Source of the DNA: Maricaulis parjimensis
Lineage (GTDB): Bacteria > Pseudomonadota > Alphaproteobacteria > Caulobacterales > Maricaulaceae
Length of the DNA stretch: 39,776 bases
Assembly (NCBI RefSeq): GCF_016817355.1
Contig: NZ_JADOTT010000008.1
Span: 1-39,776, forward strand
Reading direction: 5' to 3'
Both the position numbers and the translations under genes were made by a program. Of this stretch, positions 7,041 to 16,979 are shown piece after piece. The notes beneath the pieces are model-generated. The model had not been told where the DNA came from. It saw only the letters and a program-made list of their open reading frames with translations, and made no database searches. Position 1 is the first letter of the stretch. Each line of letters starts with the position of its first letter.

Positions 7041-7200
7041 CTGAATAAGCTCAGTCGGGGGGCTGTTCCCATGAAGCCGGAATTGATCCCTTTGTGGTCT
7101 GATTGAACTGACAGCCTGCATCGCCGCGCTTGCGGTCAGGGGGCGTGAGGCGGTATCACGTTAACCCTTGTTCGGCGTTCACAATAAAACGGCTTATCTG

Positions 7201-8586
7201 ATGCGGCGTTTCCTGGCTTTCCTGTGTTTCCTGGTGCTGACCCCGGCCGCGATGGCCCATCCGGCGCCGGACGGGTTTGCCGATCTGGCCGAGCGCCTCT
7301 CACCGGCCGTGGTGAATATCTCCGCCGCCCAGCGCCTGGACAGTGGTGACGGCCTGCCGGAATTTCCTGAAGGCTCCCCGCTGGAGCGTTTCAACGATAT
7401 TTTCGGCGATGCCCCGCGCATCGCGAATTCGCTGGGGTCCGGCTTCATCATCGACAGCGCCGGCCTGGTCGTGACCAATAATCACGTCATCGACGGTGCC
7501 GACGAAGTCGAAGTGGCGCTGCCGGATGGCCGCATCTTCCCCGCCGAAGTGGTCGGCATCGACCCGGTGACCGATCTCGCCGTTTTGCGCATGCAGGTCA
7601 GCGAACCGCTGCCGAGCGTGGCCTTTGGAGACAGTGACACGGCCCGTGTGGGTGATTGGGTGATCGCGATCGGCAATCCGTTCGGCCTGGGCGGTACGCT
7701 GACCGCCGGCGTCGTGTCGGCACGGGGCCGCGAGCTGGGTGGGCGCTATGATGATTACATCCAGACCGATGTGGCCATCAATACGGGCAATTCCGGCGGT
7801 CCGCTATTCAATCTGGATGGCGAAGTGGTGGGCGTGAACACGCTGATCCTGTCACCGACCGGTGCCAGTGTCGGCATCTCCCTGTCCATCCCGTCCAATA
7901 TCGCCACGCGCGTGGTCGACCAGCTGATCGAATATGGCGAGACCCGCCGCGGCTGGCTGGGTTTGAGCGTGATCCGTGTGACCCCGGAACTGGCCGAAAG
8001 CTATGAGCTGGATGTGCCCTATGGCGCGATCGTCTCGCGCATCGAGGAGGATGGCCCGGCCGATGAGGGCGGGCTTCGCCAGGGCGATCTTGTGCTTCGC
8101 TTTGACGGACGCCGCGTGCGCGACAGCCAGAGCTTCCCGCGCATGGTCGCGGAAAGCGAGATCGGCCGGACGGTCGAGCTGGACATCATCCGCCGCGACC
8201 GTGCCATGACGCTGAGCGTCGAGGTGGGACAGTTGCAGGAAGAGGGGGGCGAGGCCAGTGCCGCGCCGGAGGCGGACTTCGTGCTGGACCCGACCGTGCC
8301 GGACGGCAATGTGCTGCTGGGCATGACCTTGGGCACGCTGGATGCGCCCTCGCGCCGCCGCTATCGCGTCGATCCGGATGCCGAGGGTGTTCTGGTGACC
8401 GAGGTGGATGCCACGTCTGATGCTGCCGGCAAGGTGCGTCCGGGCGACGTCATCGAGGAAGTCGAGTTCACCCGTGTGGAAACGATCGAGGATATCCGCG
8501 AGATCATTGCCAATCATGGCGGCGGACCGATCCGTTTCCAGATCAATCGTGGCGGCCAGTACGTGCTGCAATCCATACGGCCGTGA
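7201..8586 (+). CDS. Do/DegP-like periplasmic serine protease
   Basis: This HtrA-family endoprotease has 461 residues from ATG 7201, which gives a clean signal peptide (RRFLAFLCFLVLTPAAMA, cleavage after residue 19 or so); an in-frame extension to 7168 is less likely. The catalytic triad is His95 (TNNHVID), Asp125 (VTDLAVLR) and Ser198 (NTGNSGGPLF). Two PDZ domains follow, about residues 250-345 and 375-461, the second ending RFQINRGGQYVLQSIRP. It degrades or refolds damaged periplasmic proteins. Its placement after hflKC is conserved in many alphaproteobacteria and suggests a joint envelope quality-control unit. Its stop overlaps the GTG of miaA by 4 bp. Confidence 0.93.
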   Translation: MRRFLAFLCFLVLTPAAMAHPAPDGFADLAERLSPAVVNISAAQRLDSGDGLPEFPEGSPLERFNDIFGDAPRIANSLGSGFIIDSAGLVVTNNHVIDGADEVEVALPDGRIFPAEVVGIDPVTDLAVLRMQVSEPLPSVAFGDSDTARVGDWVIAIGNPFGLGGTLTAGVVSARGRELGGRYDDYIQTDVAINTGNSGGPLFNLDGEVVGVNTLILSPTGASVGISLSIPSNIATRVVDQLIEYGETRRGWLGLSVIRVTPELAESYELDVPYGAIVSRIEEDGPADEGGLRQGDLVLRFDGRRVRDSQSFPRMVAESEIGRTVELDIIRRDRAMTLSVEVGQLQEEGGEASAAPEADFVLDPTVPDGNVLLGMTLGTLDAPSRRRYRVDPDAEGVLVTEVDATSDAAGKVRPGDVIEEVEFTRVETIEDIREIIANHGGGPIRFQINRGGQYVLQSIRP

Positions 8587-9509
8587 GTCCGGCCTGGCTG
8601 ATCGCGGGGCCGACTGCGGCGGGCAAGACAGCGCTCGCCATCGCCGCCGCGCAAGGCCTGGATGGTGAAATCATCAATGCGGACTCGATGCAGATCTATG
8701 ACGGTCTGCATCTGATCACGGCCCGTCCGAGCGCCGAGGAAATGGCGCAAATCCCCCATCATCTTTTCGGCGTTGCCGATCCGGCCGAGCGCTGGTCGGT
8801 GGGACGCTGGAGCGAGGCCGCGCTGGCCTTGATCGAGGATGTCCGGGCGCGCGGCCGGATGCCCATTCTGGTGGGCGGGACGGGTCTCTATTTCAATGCC
8901 CTCACAGTCGGTCTGGCCCCGGTGCCTGAGATTGGCGAGGCTGCGCGGGCAAGGGCTGCGGCGCTGGAGGCCGAAGGCGGTCTTGATGCCCTGCGAGCAG
9001 AAGCCTTTGTGATTGACCCCGTCGCAGCAGAGCGCATTCAGGGCGCTGACCGGCAGCGCCTGCTGCGGATCATTGAAGTCGGGTATGAGACCGGTCGCAA
9101 ACTGAGTGACTTCCAGCAAGAGACGCATCCGCTTTTGCCTGAGGGAAGCTGGCGGGGTCTGGTGATCGAGCCGGAACGAGAGGCGCTCTATGCGCGCATC
9201 AATGCGCGTTTTGACCGGATGATGGAGCAGGGTGCCATGGAAGAGGTGCAGGCCTTCGCCGAGCGCGAACTGGATCCTGAGCTGCCTGCCATGAAGGCTC
9301 TGGGTGTGCCGCCGCTTCTGGCCTATCTGCGCGGTGAAACCGGGATGGATGTCGCGGTCGAGCTCGCCAAGCGGGACAGCCGCCGCTACGCGAAACGCCA
9401 GCTGACATGGTTCCGTAATCAAACCGCCAACTGGCCCCGGATAACGTCTCTGGATGCAGGCGAGGCGCGCGAAGCGCTGAGCGCGCTGCTGGCAGATGGG
9501 GAGAATTGA
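8583..9509 (+). CDS. miaA: tRNA dimethylallyltransferase
   Basis: MiaA transfers a dimethylallyl group from DMAPP to N6 of A37 in tRNAs that read UNN codons. The 308-residue protein carries the P-loop GPTAAGKT (residues 9-16), the INADSMQIYDGL motif, HHLFGVADP, LVGGTGLYFNAL, and the RLLRIIEV and KRQLTWFRNQ segments of the family. It starts at GTG 8583, overlapping the protease stop (GTGA). It is followed closely by a secreted SnoaL-like gene. Confidence 0.96.
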   Translation: MSPAWLIAGPTAAGKTALAIAAAQGLDGEIINADSMQIYDGLHLITARPSAEEMAQIPHHLFGVADPAERWSVGRWSEAALALIEDVRARGRMPILVGGTGLYFNALTVGLAPVPEIGEAARARAAALEAEGGLDALRAEAFVIDPVAAERIQGADRQRLLRIIEVGYETGRKLSDFQQETHPLLPEGSWRGLVIEPEREALYARINARFDRMMEQGAMEEVQAFAERELDPELPAMKALGVPPLLAYLRGETGMDVAVELAKRDSRRYAKRQLTWFRNQTANWPRITSLDAGEAREALSALLADGEN

Positions 9510-9511
9510 TC

Positions 9512-10021
9512 ATGCGCTCATGGATAGCGGGACTGGCCTTGGCCGGTCTGACGGGCGGAGCGGTTGCGGCCCAGTCGAATGACGCGGTGGTCGAGGCCAT
9601 CCTGCAGGCCGACCGGGATTTTGCTGCGCTCGCGGCCGAGGCGGATATCGAAAACGCCTTTGCGGCCTGGATGGACAGTGTTGATGGCCGACTGGTGCGC
9701 GGTACTGCGACGCCGACGCGCGGTGAGGCGCAGATCCGGGCGCTGTTTGCCGGCGTGCCCGAGGGCACGCTTTTGCACTGGGAACCGGAGGAAGGCCTGG
9801 CCGGGAGCGGTGATGATTTCGGCGTGACCTGGGGTGTGTGGGAATTGCATCCGGACGGGGACCGGTCCACCCCGCCGGCCGGACGCGGGACCTATGTCAC
9901 CGTGTGGCGTTTGAATGCGGACGGGAATTGGCGCGGCATACTGGACATGGGCACGGATGATCCGTCCTATCAGCCCCCGCAAGCCCAAGCCGATTCGCAA
10001 AGCGCTCCCGAGGATGACTGA
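9512..10021 (+). CDS. Secreted SnoaL/DUF4440-like protein
   Basis: This encodes 169 residues from ATG 9512, preceded by GGGGAGAA; a TTG three codons earlier is also in frame. A signal peptide (MRSWIAGLALAGLTGGAVAAQ) leads into a cone-shaped NTF2/SnoaL-type domain: VVEAILQADRDFAALAAEADIENAFAAW, then GEAQIRALFAGVPEG, LHWEPEEG and a terminal strand VWRLNADGNWRGILDMG. The Asp-rich C-terminal tail is disordered. The family includes ketosteroid-isomerase-like enzymes and ligand-binding proteins, and no catalytic residue can be named here. Its last 8 bp overlap the start of ilvC. Confidence 0.75.
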   Translation: MRSWIAGLALAGLTGGAVAAQSNDAVVEAILQADRDFAALAAEADIENAFAAWMDSVDGRLVRGTATPTRGEAQIRALFAGVPEGTLLHWEPEEGLAGSGDDFGVTWGVWELHPDGDRSTPPAGRGTYVTVWRLNADGNWRGILDMGTDDPSYQPPQAQADSQSAPEDD

Positions 10022-11006
10022 ACCACTCTACGCCAAGGATATTGATCTCGCCCCGATCCGCCGGACCCGTCTGGCGATTGTCGGCTATGGCAATCATGGC
10101 CGGTCCCATGCGCTGTGCCTGCGCGATAGCGGCGTAAAGGACATCCGGATCGCGCTGCGCCCGGGCTCGCCCTCGCGTGCCAAGGCGGAAGCGGACGGGT
10201 TCGAAGTGGTGAGCCTGGAAGACGCGGCCGCTTGGGCCGACGCCATCGCGCTGCTGGCAGCCGACGAGGCGCACCGGCAGATCTGGGAGCAATCCATTGC
10301 GCCCAACCGCAAGCCGGGCCAGGCGCTGATCCTGTGTCACGGGTTTTCCATCCACTACAAGCTGATCGAGCCGCCAGCCGATTGCGACGTCATCCTGGCG
10401 GCCGCGAAAGGGCCGGGCGGGGCGGTGCGGCAGGAATTCGAGAAGGGCTCCGGCCTGATCGGTTTCTGGGCGGTGGAGCAGGATGCCAGCGGGCAGGCGC
10501 GCGAACTGGCACTGGCCTATCTGGCCGGGATCGGATCCGGCAATGTCGGGATATTCCCGACCACATTCCGTGAGGAGACCGTGTCCGACCTGTTCGGTGA
10601 GCAGGTTGTTCTGGTGGGCGGCATGGTGGCGCTGGCGCGGGCCAGTTTTGATCGGCTGGTGCAGGCCGGCGTGTCGCCACGCATGGCCTATATCGACTGC
10701 GTCCACGAGATCAAATACCTCGCCGACCTTATCCAGGCCCGCGGCATTGCCGGCATGTATGAGGCGATTTCCGATACCGCGGAGTTCGGCGCGCGGGAGA
10801 TCGAGGCGGATATCGCCGGTCCCGAACTCCATGCCGTGTTCGACAAGGCGATGGCGGCTATCGAGGATGGCAGTTTCGCGAAGAAATGGGTGGAAACCTA
10901 TGAGGCGGGCGATGCCATGAAGGCGGACCGTGAGCGTGATCACAGCCTGGCCGTCGAGGCGGCTGGCAAGGAATTGCGCAGCCGCATCTACGGTGCCACG
11001 AAATAG
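10014..11006 (+). CDS. ilvC: Divergent ketol-acid reductoisomerase
   Basis: KARI converts acetolactate or acetohydroxybutyrate to dihydroxy acids for valine, leucine and isoleucine. This 330-residue class I-size protein has the Rossmann motif AIVGYGNHGRSHALCLRDSG (residues 21-40) and active-site residues His109 (CHGFSIH), Lys132 (AAKGPG), Asp192 and Glu196 (SDLFGEQ), Glu232 (DCVHEIK) and Ser253 (ISDTAEFG). The usual Glu of the E-C-L-H-E motif is Asp228 here, and the common PPKGPGHTVR is AAKGPGGAVR, so the enzyme is unusual but keeps most catalytic residues. ATG 10014 overlaps the preceding gene; ilvB/ilvH are not adjacent. It could be a paralogue with altered substrate preference. Confidence 0.85.
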   Translation: MTEPLYAKDIDLAPIRRTRLAIVGYGNHGRSHALCLRDSGVKDIRIALRPGSPSRAKAEADGFEVVSLEDAAAWADAIALLAADEAHRQIWEQSIAPNRKPGQALILCHGFSIHYKLIEPPADCDVILAAAKGPGGAVRQEFEKGSGLIGFWAVEQDASGQARELALAYLAGIGSGNVGIFPTTFREETVSDLFGEQVVLVGGMVALARASFDRLVQAGVSPRMAYIDCVHEIKYLADLIQARGIAGMYEAISDTAEFGAREIEADIAGPELHAVFDKAMAAIEDGSFAKKWVETYEAGDAMKADRERDHSLAVEAAGKELRSRIYGATK

Positions 11007-11066
11007 CCAACAAGATCATCACCCTGTATGAGGTGATTTCAAGATTCTCACTGCGTGGGGGCAGGT

Positions 11067-11585
11067 ATGGCGTTCAATCCGGTCAAAATCCGCCGATATG
11101 GTGAACCCAAGGAAGTCGTGGCTCGTGTATTCGAAGAGGTCGGCGGCATTCCCAAAGTCATGGAATTGCTGGATCTCAGCCGGACACGTGTCTACGCGCT
11201 GGCCGATCCGGATTCCTCCAACGAGATTTCCTACACACGCGTCGCGACGCTGACCGAAGCCGGCTCCACGGCGGCGGCGCAGCACCTCGCTGCACTGGCC
11301 GGCGGGATCTTCCTGCCCATCGACAAGGCCGATGACGCCAACTGGCTGGCCCTGGCCGGTGATGCCAGTCGGTCGAATGCGCGCAATATCTCGGCCCTGA
11401 TGGAGAGCCTGAGCGAGACCGAGCGGTCTCCGGGGCGTGTCGACCAGGATGAGGCGCGTGAAATCCTCAAGGTTCTGGACGAACAGCTGGCCATTCTGGC
11501 GGTGCAGCGTGCCAAGCTCTCGGCGATTGCCTCCGGGGAAATGGTCGACATGGACGGCGAATTGCCGGACGGTGAGGACAGCTAG
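11067..11585 (+). CDS. CII-like helix-turn-helix protein
   Basis: This encodes 172 residues from ATG 11067, preceded by GGGGGCAGG; GTG 11055 is an alternative. The first half looks like a DNA-binding domain: VVARVFEEVGGIPKVMELL, then SRTRVYALADPDSSNEISY and RVATLTEAG, the layout of phage CII/CP76-type regulators in which a recognition helix is followed by a WxDP-like turn. The second half (about residues 110-150) is a helical segment DQDEAREILKVLDEQLAILAVQRAKL that may mediate oligomerisation. The acidic tail is disordered. It stands alone between ilvC and a membrane protein; no other phage genes are nearby, so a domesticated regulator is likelier than a prophage remnant. Confidence 0.6.
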   Translation: MAFNPVKIRRYGEPKEVVARVFEEVGGIPKVMELLDLSRTRVYALADPDSSNEISYTRVATLTEAGSTAAAQHLAALAGGIFLPIDKADDANWLALAGDASRSNARNISALMESLSETERSPGRVDQDEAREILKVLDEQLAILAVQRAKLSAIASGEMVDMDGELPDGEDS

Positions 11586-11627
11586 GCCAATCGGCCCTGT
11601 CCTGATGCCTCACGGTTCCGGCACGCC

Positions 11628-12356
11628 ATGAAACAGATCCTGGATTTCATCCTGCGCATGGATGCCCGCGCGGCGCGCGCGATCGGCGTCTCTATCGCCC
11701 TGTTCGCGGTGGTCGGGATTGTCTTCCTGTTGGGCCGTTTTGTGCTGGATGTGGAGCCGGGTGCGGCCAGTGACTGGTTCGCCGACATGGCGGGCCGCTG
11801 GTATGCCCTGCCGGTCACCATCATCATTTTCACCCTGCTGTCTTTCCTGGGTGCACCGCAATTCGGTCTGATGGCAGCGGCGATTGTGGCTTTCGGGCCG
11901 ACGCTGGGCTCGCTCTATGCCTGGATCGCGACCCTGTTCGCCGCTTCGGTGAATTTCTTCATGGGCCGGATATTCGGAGCCCGCGTCCTGAAACGCTATG
12001 GCGGGGACTGGGCCAACCGGATCTCCAGCTTCATCGGCCGCAACGGCTTGCTGGCCGCCATGCTGGTGCGTTGGGTGCCCTCGGGGCCCTTCATTGTCGT
12101 GAATATGGGCTTCGGTGTCGCGCGCACACCCTATTGGGCCTTCCTGCTGGGCACGGCGATGGGGACGGGGCCGAAGATCATCGTGGTGGGCCTGGCCGGT
12201 CAGAGCATCCTGGCCATGCTGTCGGAAGGCCAGCTCCTGCTGGGCGTGGCGCTGCTGGTCGCGGTGATCGGCTGGATCGGTGTCATGCTGCTGGCCCGCA
12301 AATGGCTGCGGCGCCATCGTGAAAATCGGGCGGAAGAGACGGAAACACCGTCATAA
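11628..12356 (+). CDS. TVP38/TMEM64 (VTT-domain) membrane protein
   Basis: This 242-residue inner-membrane protein has about five to six hydrophobic segments. The VTT/SNARE-associated core is visible: FLGAPQFGLMAAAIVAFGPTLGSLYAWI, the GRIFGARVLKRYGG loop, and LLAAMLVRWVPSGPFIVVNMGFG, whose R-x-x-P is a family hallmark. It ends in a basic/acidic cytosolic tail (RKWLRRHRENRAEE). DedA/VTT proteins are implicated in lipid carrier scrambling and membrane homeostasis; the particular substrate here is unknown. It lies 42 bp after the regulator-like gene and 132 bp before mreB. Confidence 0.82.
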   Translation: MKQILDFILRMDARAARAIGVSIALFAVVGIVFLLGRFVLDVEPGAASDWFADMAGRWYALPVTIIIFTLLSFLGAPQFGLMAAAIVAFGPTLGSLYAWIATLFAASVNFFMGRIFGARVLKRYGGDWANRISSFIGRNGLLAAMLVRWVPSGPFIVVNMGFGVARTPYWAFLLGTAMGTGPKIIVVGLAGQSILAMLSEGQLLLGVALLVAVIGWIGVMLLARKWLRRHRENRAEETETPS

Positions 12357-12380
12357 CCTTGCCTTAAATCTTTTGCCTAG

Positions 12381-13529
<1,149 letters not shown>

Positions 13530-13578
13530 GCAAACATACCGGGGGTAGTCTCACGCCGGGAGTAGAAGGAGTGAGTCG

Positions 13579-14574
13579 GTGGCGTCCAGGCGATCGACAC
13601 GAAACGACAATGATCAGCGTGTCACGTTCTCGCGGCCGCTCTTCATCGCCCTTCTGGTCGTGTCCGGTGCCCTGATTGCTTTCGACCGGCCGGCCTCGCG
13701 CTCGGACGCGTTTGCCGGTTTCCGGGCCGGTTTTACCGATCTGGCCGCTCCTCTGCTGGAGCTGGGTGCCCAGCCGATCCGTTCGGTGAAGGGGATCGGA
13801 CCCTATTTCCGCCGCCAGGGCGCGCTGGCCGAAGAGAATGCCCAGCTGCGCCAGCAATTGATCGAGGCGCGCTACTGGGAAGACCTGGCCTATCGCCAGC
13901 GCGATCGCATCGAGATCTATGAAGATGCGCTGGATGTCGAAACGCCGATGATCCAGGACCGGATCGGTGCCTGGACCGTGGCGGACCCGCAGGGCCCGTT
14001 CGTGCAGGCCCGCCTGATCGGCCGGGGTCTGGAAGCCGGGATCCGTGATGGCTATCCGGTGATCAATCTCTATGGACTGGTCGGCCGGGTCTATGAAACG
14101 GGACGGCGTTCCGCTCGTGTGCTTTTGCTGACCGACCTCAATTCGCGCATCCCGGTCATGGCGGACCGGTCGAATGCCCGCGCCATACTGATCGGTGACA
14201 ATTCGGACTATCCGCGCCTGGAATATGTCGGACGGGCACCGGATCTGCAGGAAGGTGATCGGATCGTCTCTTCCGGTGATGGTGGTATCCTGCCGCGCGG
14301 CCTGCCGGTGGGCGAGGCGATCCTGACCCGGTCCGGGGAATGGCGCGTGCGCCTGTATTCCGACCAGGCACCGATCGATTTCGTCTGGGTCTGGCCCTAT
14401 CACCGCATTGTTCCGCCGGACCAGGAACCGGAAGCTGCCGATCTGGAACTTCCGCCGGCCAGCCTGCCCCTGATCATGGAGCCGCCGCAGGCCGACAGCG
14501 AAGCGACCGGTGAGCCGGTCCCGGCGGATGCCGCCGCACCTGATGGCGATGCGGCGACGGAGGGCCGGCCATGA
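13579..14574 (+). CDS. mreC: Rod-shape determining protein MreC
   Basis: MreC is a bitopic periplasmic scaffold that activates PBP2-RodA. The 331-residue protein has a basic N-terminus (SRRSTRNDNDQ), one membrane helix (PLFIALLVVSGALIAF), a coiled coil (RRQGALAEENAQLRQQLIEARYWEDL) and the beta-domain with RLIGRG, YPVINLYGLVGRVYE and VSSGDGGILPRGLPVGEA. The C-terminal ~50 residues are acidic, proline/alanine-rich and probably disordered. Start is GTG 13579 with AGAAGGAG 8 bp upstream. The stop overlaps mreD (ATGA). Confidence 0.93.
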   Translation: MASRRSTRNDNDQRVTFSRPLFIALLVVSGALIAFDRPASRSDAFAGFRAGFTDLAAPLLELGAQPIRSVKGIGPYFRRQGALAEENAQLRQQLIEARYWEDLAYRQRDRIEIYEDALDVETPMIQDRIGAWTVADPQGPFVQARLIGRGLEAGIRDGYPVINLYGLVGRVYETGRRSARVLLLTDLNSRIPVMADRSNARAILIGDNSDYPRLEYVGRAPDLQEGDRIVSSGDGGILPRGLPVGEAILTRSGEWRVRLYSDQAPIDFVWVWPYHRIVPPDQEPEAADLELPPASLPLIMEPPQADSEATGEPVPADAAAPDGDAATEGRP

Positions 14575-15092
14575 GGAAGCCCACGGATCGTCAATCGCCC
14601 TGGCTGGGCGCGCTGGGCTGTGTCCTGTCCATATTGCTGGCGCTGATCATGCAGGCGGCACCGACGCGTCTGGTGGACGGGATCAACATCATGCCGACCT
14701 GGCCGCTGATGGCGATTTTCCTGTGGTCCGGCGTGCGTCCGCATTTCATGCCGCCTTTTGCCATTTTCGCCATTGGTTTGACGCAGGACTTGCTGACCGG
14801 CGCGCCGATGGGTGTGTGGGCGCTGTCCTATCTCATCGCGATTGCCGCTTTCCGCTTCCGTGGCGAGGACGGCATGCCGCGCGATCTGCCGCCCGTGATC
14901 ATCCGTTTTGCCGGGACCTTGCTCCTCGCTCACGCCATCGCCTTCACGGCCGGCAGTTTCGCGCTGGAGCAGATGGCTGATCTGCAGCCGCTGATCATCG
15001 AAATCGTGGCGACCCTCTTGATGTTCCCGCTTGTGGCCTTCCTGGTCCTGCGCCGCCGGCGTGGCGGGCGCAGCGGCTTTATCGGGGGGTGA
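14571..15092 (+). CDS. mreD: Rod-shape determining membrane protein MreD
   Basis: This 173-residue polytopic membrane protein has about five hydrophobic helices, including LGCVLSILLALIMQAAP, MPTWPLMAIFLWSG and the conserved FAIGLTQDLLTGAPMGVWALSYL. The latter is the most recognisable MreD signature (GLLxDxLxGxPLG). It works with MreC to control the elongasome. It overlaps mreC by 4 bp and is followed 12 bp later by mrdA. Confidence 0.92.
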   Translation: MRKPTDRQSPWLGALGCVLSILLALIMQAAPTRLVDGINIMPTWPLMAIFLWSGVRPHFMPPFAIFAIGLTQDLLTGAPMGVWALSYLIAIAAFRFRGEDGMPRDLPPVIIRFAGTLLLAHAIAFTAGSFALEQMADLQPLIIEIVATLLMFPLVAFLVLRRRRGGRSGFIGG

Positions 15093-15104
15093 TCACGAAG
15101 TCTC

Positions 15105-16979
15105 ATGCGTGCTGACCGCCAGGAACAGGATCTGAAATTCACCCGCCGGGCGCTGATCATGTCCGGCCTGGGCGGGATTGCGTTTACGGGTCTGGCGGGA
15201 CGGCTCTATGCGCTGCAGGTCCTGGAGAATGAGCGCTATCGCCTGCTCTCCGAGGACAACCAGTTCAACTACTATCTCCTGCCGCCCTCGCGCGGGCGCA
15301 TCCTGGACCGGTTCGGTGTGCCGATCGCGGAGAACCGGGACAGTTACCGGGCTCTGCTGGTGCCGGAACAAGCCGGTGACCTGGAAGCGGCACTGGACCG
15401 GCTCGCGCAATACATGCCGCTGAGCGATTACACGCGCACCCGCATCCTGCGGACGGCGCGCCAGCAGGAGCGTTTCCGGGCCATCACGATCGAGGATGAT
15501 CTGGACTGGCAGACATTCTCCGCGATCAATATGAATGCGCCGGACCTGGCCGGGATCACGCCGGATGTCGGCGAGGTCCGGGCCTATCCCTATGGCGCCG
15601 CCTTTGCCCATGTCGTGGGCTATGTGCAGGCCCCCAATGACGAAGACATCCTGAACAATCCGCGCGAGGCGGAACGCCTGTTGCGCCACCCGGGTTTCCG
15701 GATTGGCAAGACGGGGGTGGAGAGTGCGCGGGAGATGGATCTGCGCGGTTCGGCCGGGGCGCTGAAAACAGAGGTCAATGCGCGCGGACGCGTGATCCGG
15801 GAATTGCCGGACCAGTCCGAACCGCCGCAAGCCGGCCAGGATGTGGTGATGACGCTGGATGCGGACATCCAGCGCTTTGCCCATGAGCGGTTGGGCCAGG
15901 AATCGGCGTCAGCCGTCGTGATGGACGTGAATACCGGTGAGCTGATCGCCCTGGTGTCCACGCCCAGTTTCGACCCCAACCTCTTCGTGGGCGGCATTTC
16001 GGTGCGCGACTATGCGGCGCTGCGCGAGAATGACCATAATCCGCTCTTCCACAAATCCATCCAGGGCACCTATCCGCCGGGCTCGACCTTCAAGGCAGTG
16101 GTGGCGGCTGCGGCCCTGGAACACGGGCTGGTGGACCCGAGCGAGACGATCCGCTGTACCGGCTCGACCCGTTTGGGACCGCGTGAATTCCACTGCTGGC
16201 GCCGCCAGGGGCATGGGCCCGTCAATCTGCACGAAGCGGTGAAAACCTCCTGCGACATCTTCTTCTACGAGATGGCCGACCGGCTGGGCATTGACCGGCT
16301 GTACGACATGGCTGTGCGCTTCGGTGTCGGCCAGGAGTTTGATATCGGGATTTCCGGCGTGCGCTCCGGCCTGATGCCGAACCCGGCCTGGCTGCGCGGG
16401 CGCTATGATGAGCCATGGACGACCGGTCACACCTATAATGCCGGTATCGGGCAGGGGGCGGTCTCCATGTCGCCGCTGCAACTGGCCGTCATGACGGCAC
16501 GTGTGGCGTCCGGGCGGGCGGTCGAGCCGACGCTGTATCGCAATGCGCTGGCCCGTCCGGCGGAGCATATCGGCCTGTCCGAGGAGTCGCTGGCGCGGGT
16601 TCGCGCCGGTCTGCGCGGCGTCGTCCATGAGCCGGGCGGCACGTCCTATTCGCTGGGCGGTCTGGGCATTGAAGGCGTGGAAATGGCCGGCAAGACCGGT
16701 ACGGCCCAGGTCTATTCCATCACGGCCGAGGAGCGCGCCTCCGGCGTGCGCAGCCAGGAAGACCTGCCCTGGCGTCTGCGCGACCATGGTCTCTTCATGT
16801 GCTACGCGCCAGCTGACCGGCCCAAATATGCCTGTGTCGTTGTCGTCGAACATGGCGGTGGCTCCAGCGCAGCGACGCGTCCGGCGCGCGACATCCTGCG
16901 CCGCGTCGTTGCCCGGGACCCGTCCAGCCGGCCCGGCGTGTTTGCCGACCTGTCCGCTTCGCAGCGAGGGGGCGCCTGA
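15105..16979 (+). CDS. mrdA: Penicillin-binding protein 2, elongasome transpeptidase
   Basis: This 624-residue class B PBP crosslinks lateral-wall peptidoglycan with the RodA glycosyltransferase. A single N-terminal membrane helix (about residues 15-36) precedes the pedestal/dimerisation domain (PPSRGRILDRFGVPIAENRD). The transpeptidase domain holds the catalytic Ser327 in SxxK (PPGSTFKAVV), the second motif SCD (VKTSCDIFFYEM) and KTGT (EMAGKTGTAQVY) about residue 530. SxD in place of SxN is usual for PBP2-type enzymes. The stop TGA shares one base with the ATG of rodA, implying coupled expression of the PBP2-RodA pair. Confidence 0.96.
   Translation: MRADRQEQDLKFTRRALIMSGLGGIAFTGLAGRLYALQVLENERYRLLSEDNQFNYYLLPPSRGRILDRFGVPIAENRDSYRALLVPEQAGDLEAALDRLAQYMPLSDYTRTRILRTARQQERFRAITIEDDLDWQTFSAINMNAPDLAGITPDVGEVRAYPYGAAFAHVVGYVQAPNDEDILNNPREAERLLRHPGFRIGKTGVESAREMDLRGSAGALKTEVNARGRVIRELPDQSEPPQAGQDVVMTLDADIQRFAHERLGQESASAVVMDVNTGELIALVSTPSFDPNLFVGGISVRDYAALRENDHNPLFHKSIQGTYPPGSTFKAVVAAAALEHGLVDPSETIRCTGSTRLGPREFHCWRRQGHGPVNLHEAVKTSCDIFFYEMADRLGIDRLYDMAVRFGVGQEFDIGISGVRSGLMPNPAWLRGRYDEPWTTGHTYNAGIGQGAVSMSPLQLAVMTARVASGRAVEPTLYRNALARPAEHIGLSEESLARVRAGLRGVVHEPGGTSYSLGGLGIEGVEMAGKTGTAQVYSITAEERASGVRSQEDLPWRLRDHGLFMCYAPADRPKYACVVVVEHGGGSSAATRPARDILRRVVARDPSSRPGVFADLSASQRGGA

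Noticed and set aside
11018-11040. Terminator after ilvC
   Set aside because: ATCACC/GGTGAT gives only a 6-bp A-T-containing stem with an 8-nt loop and a three-T run.
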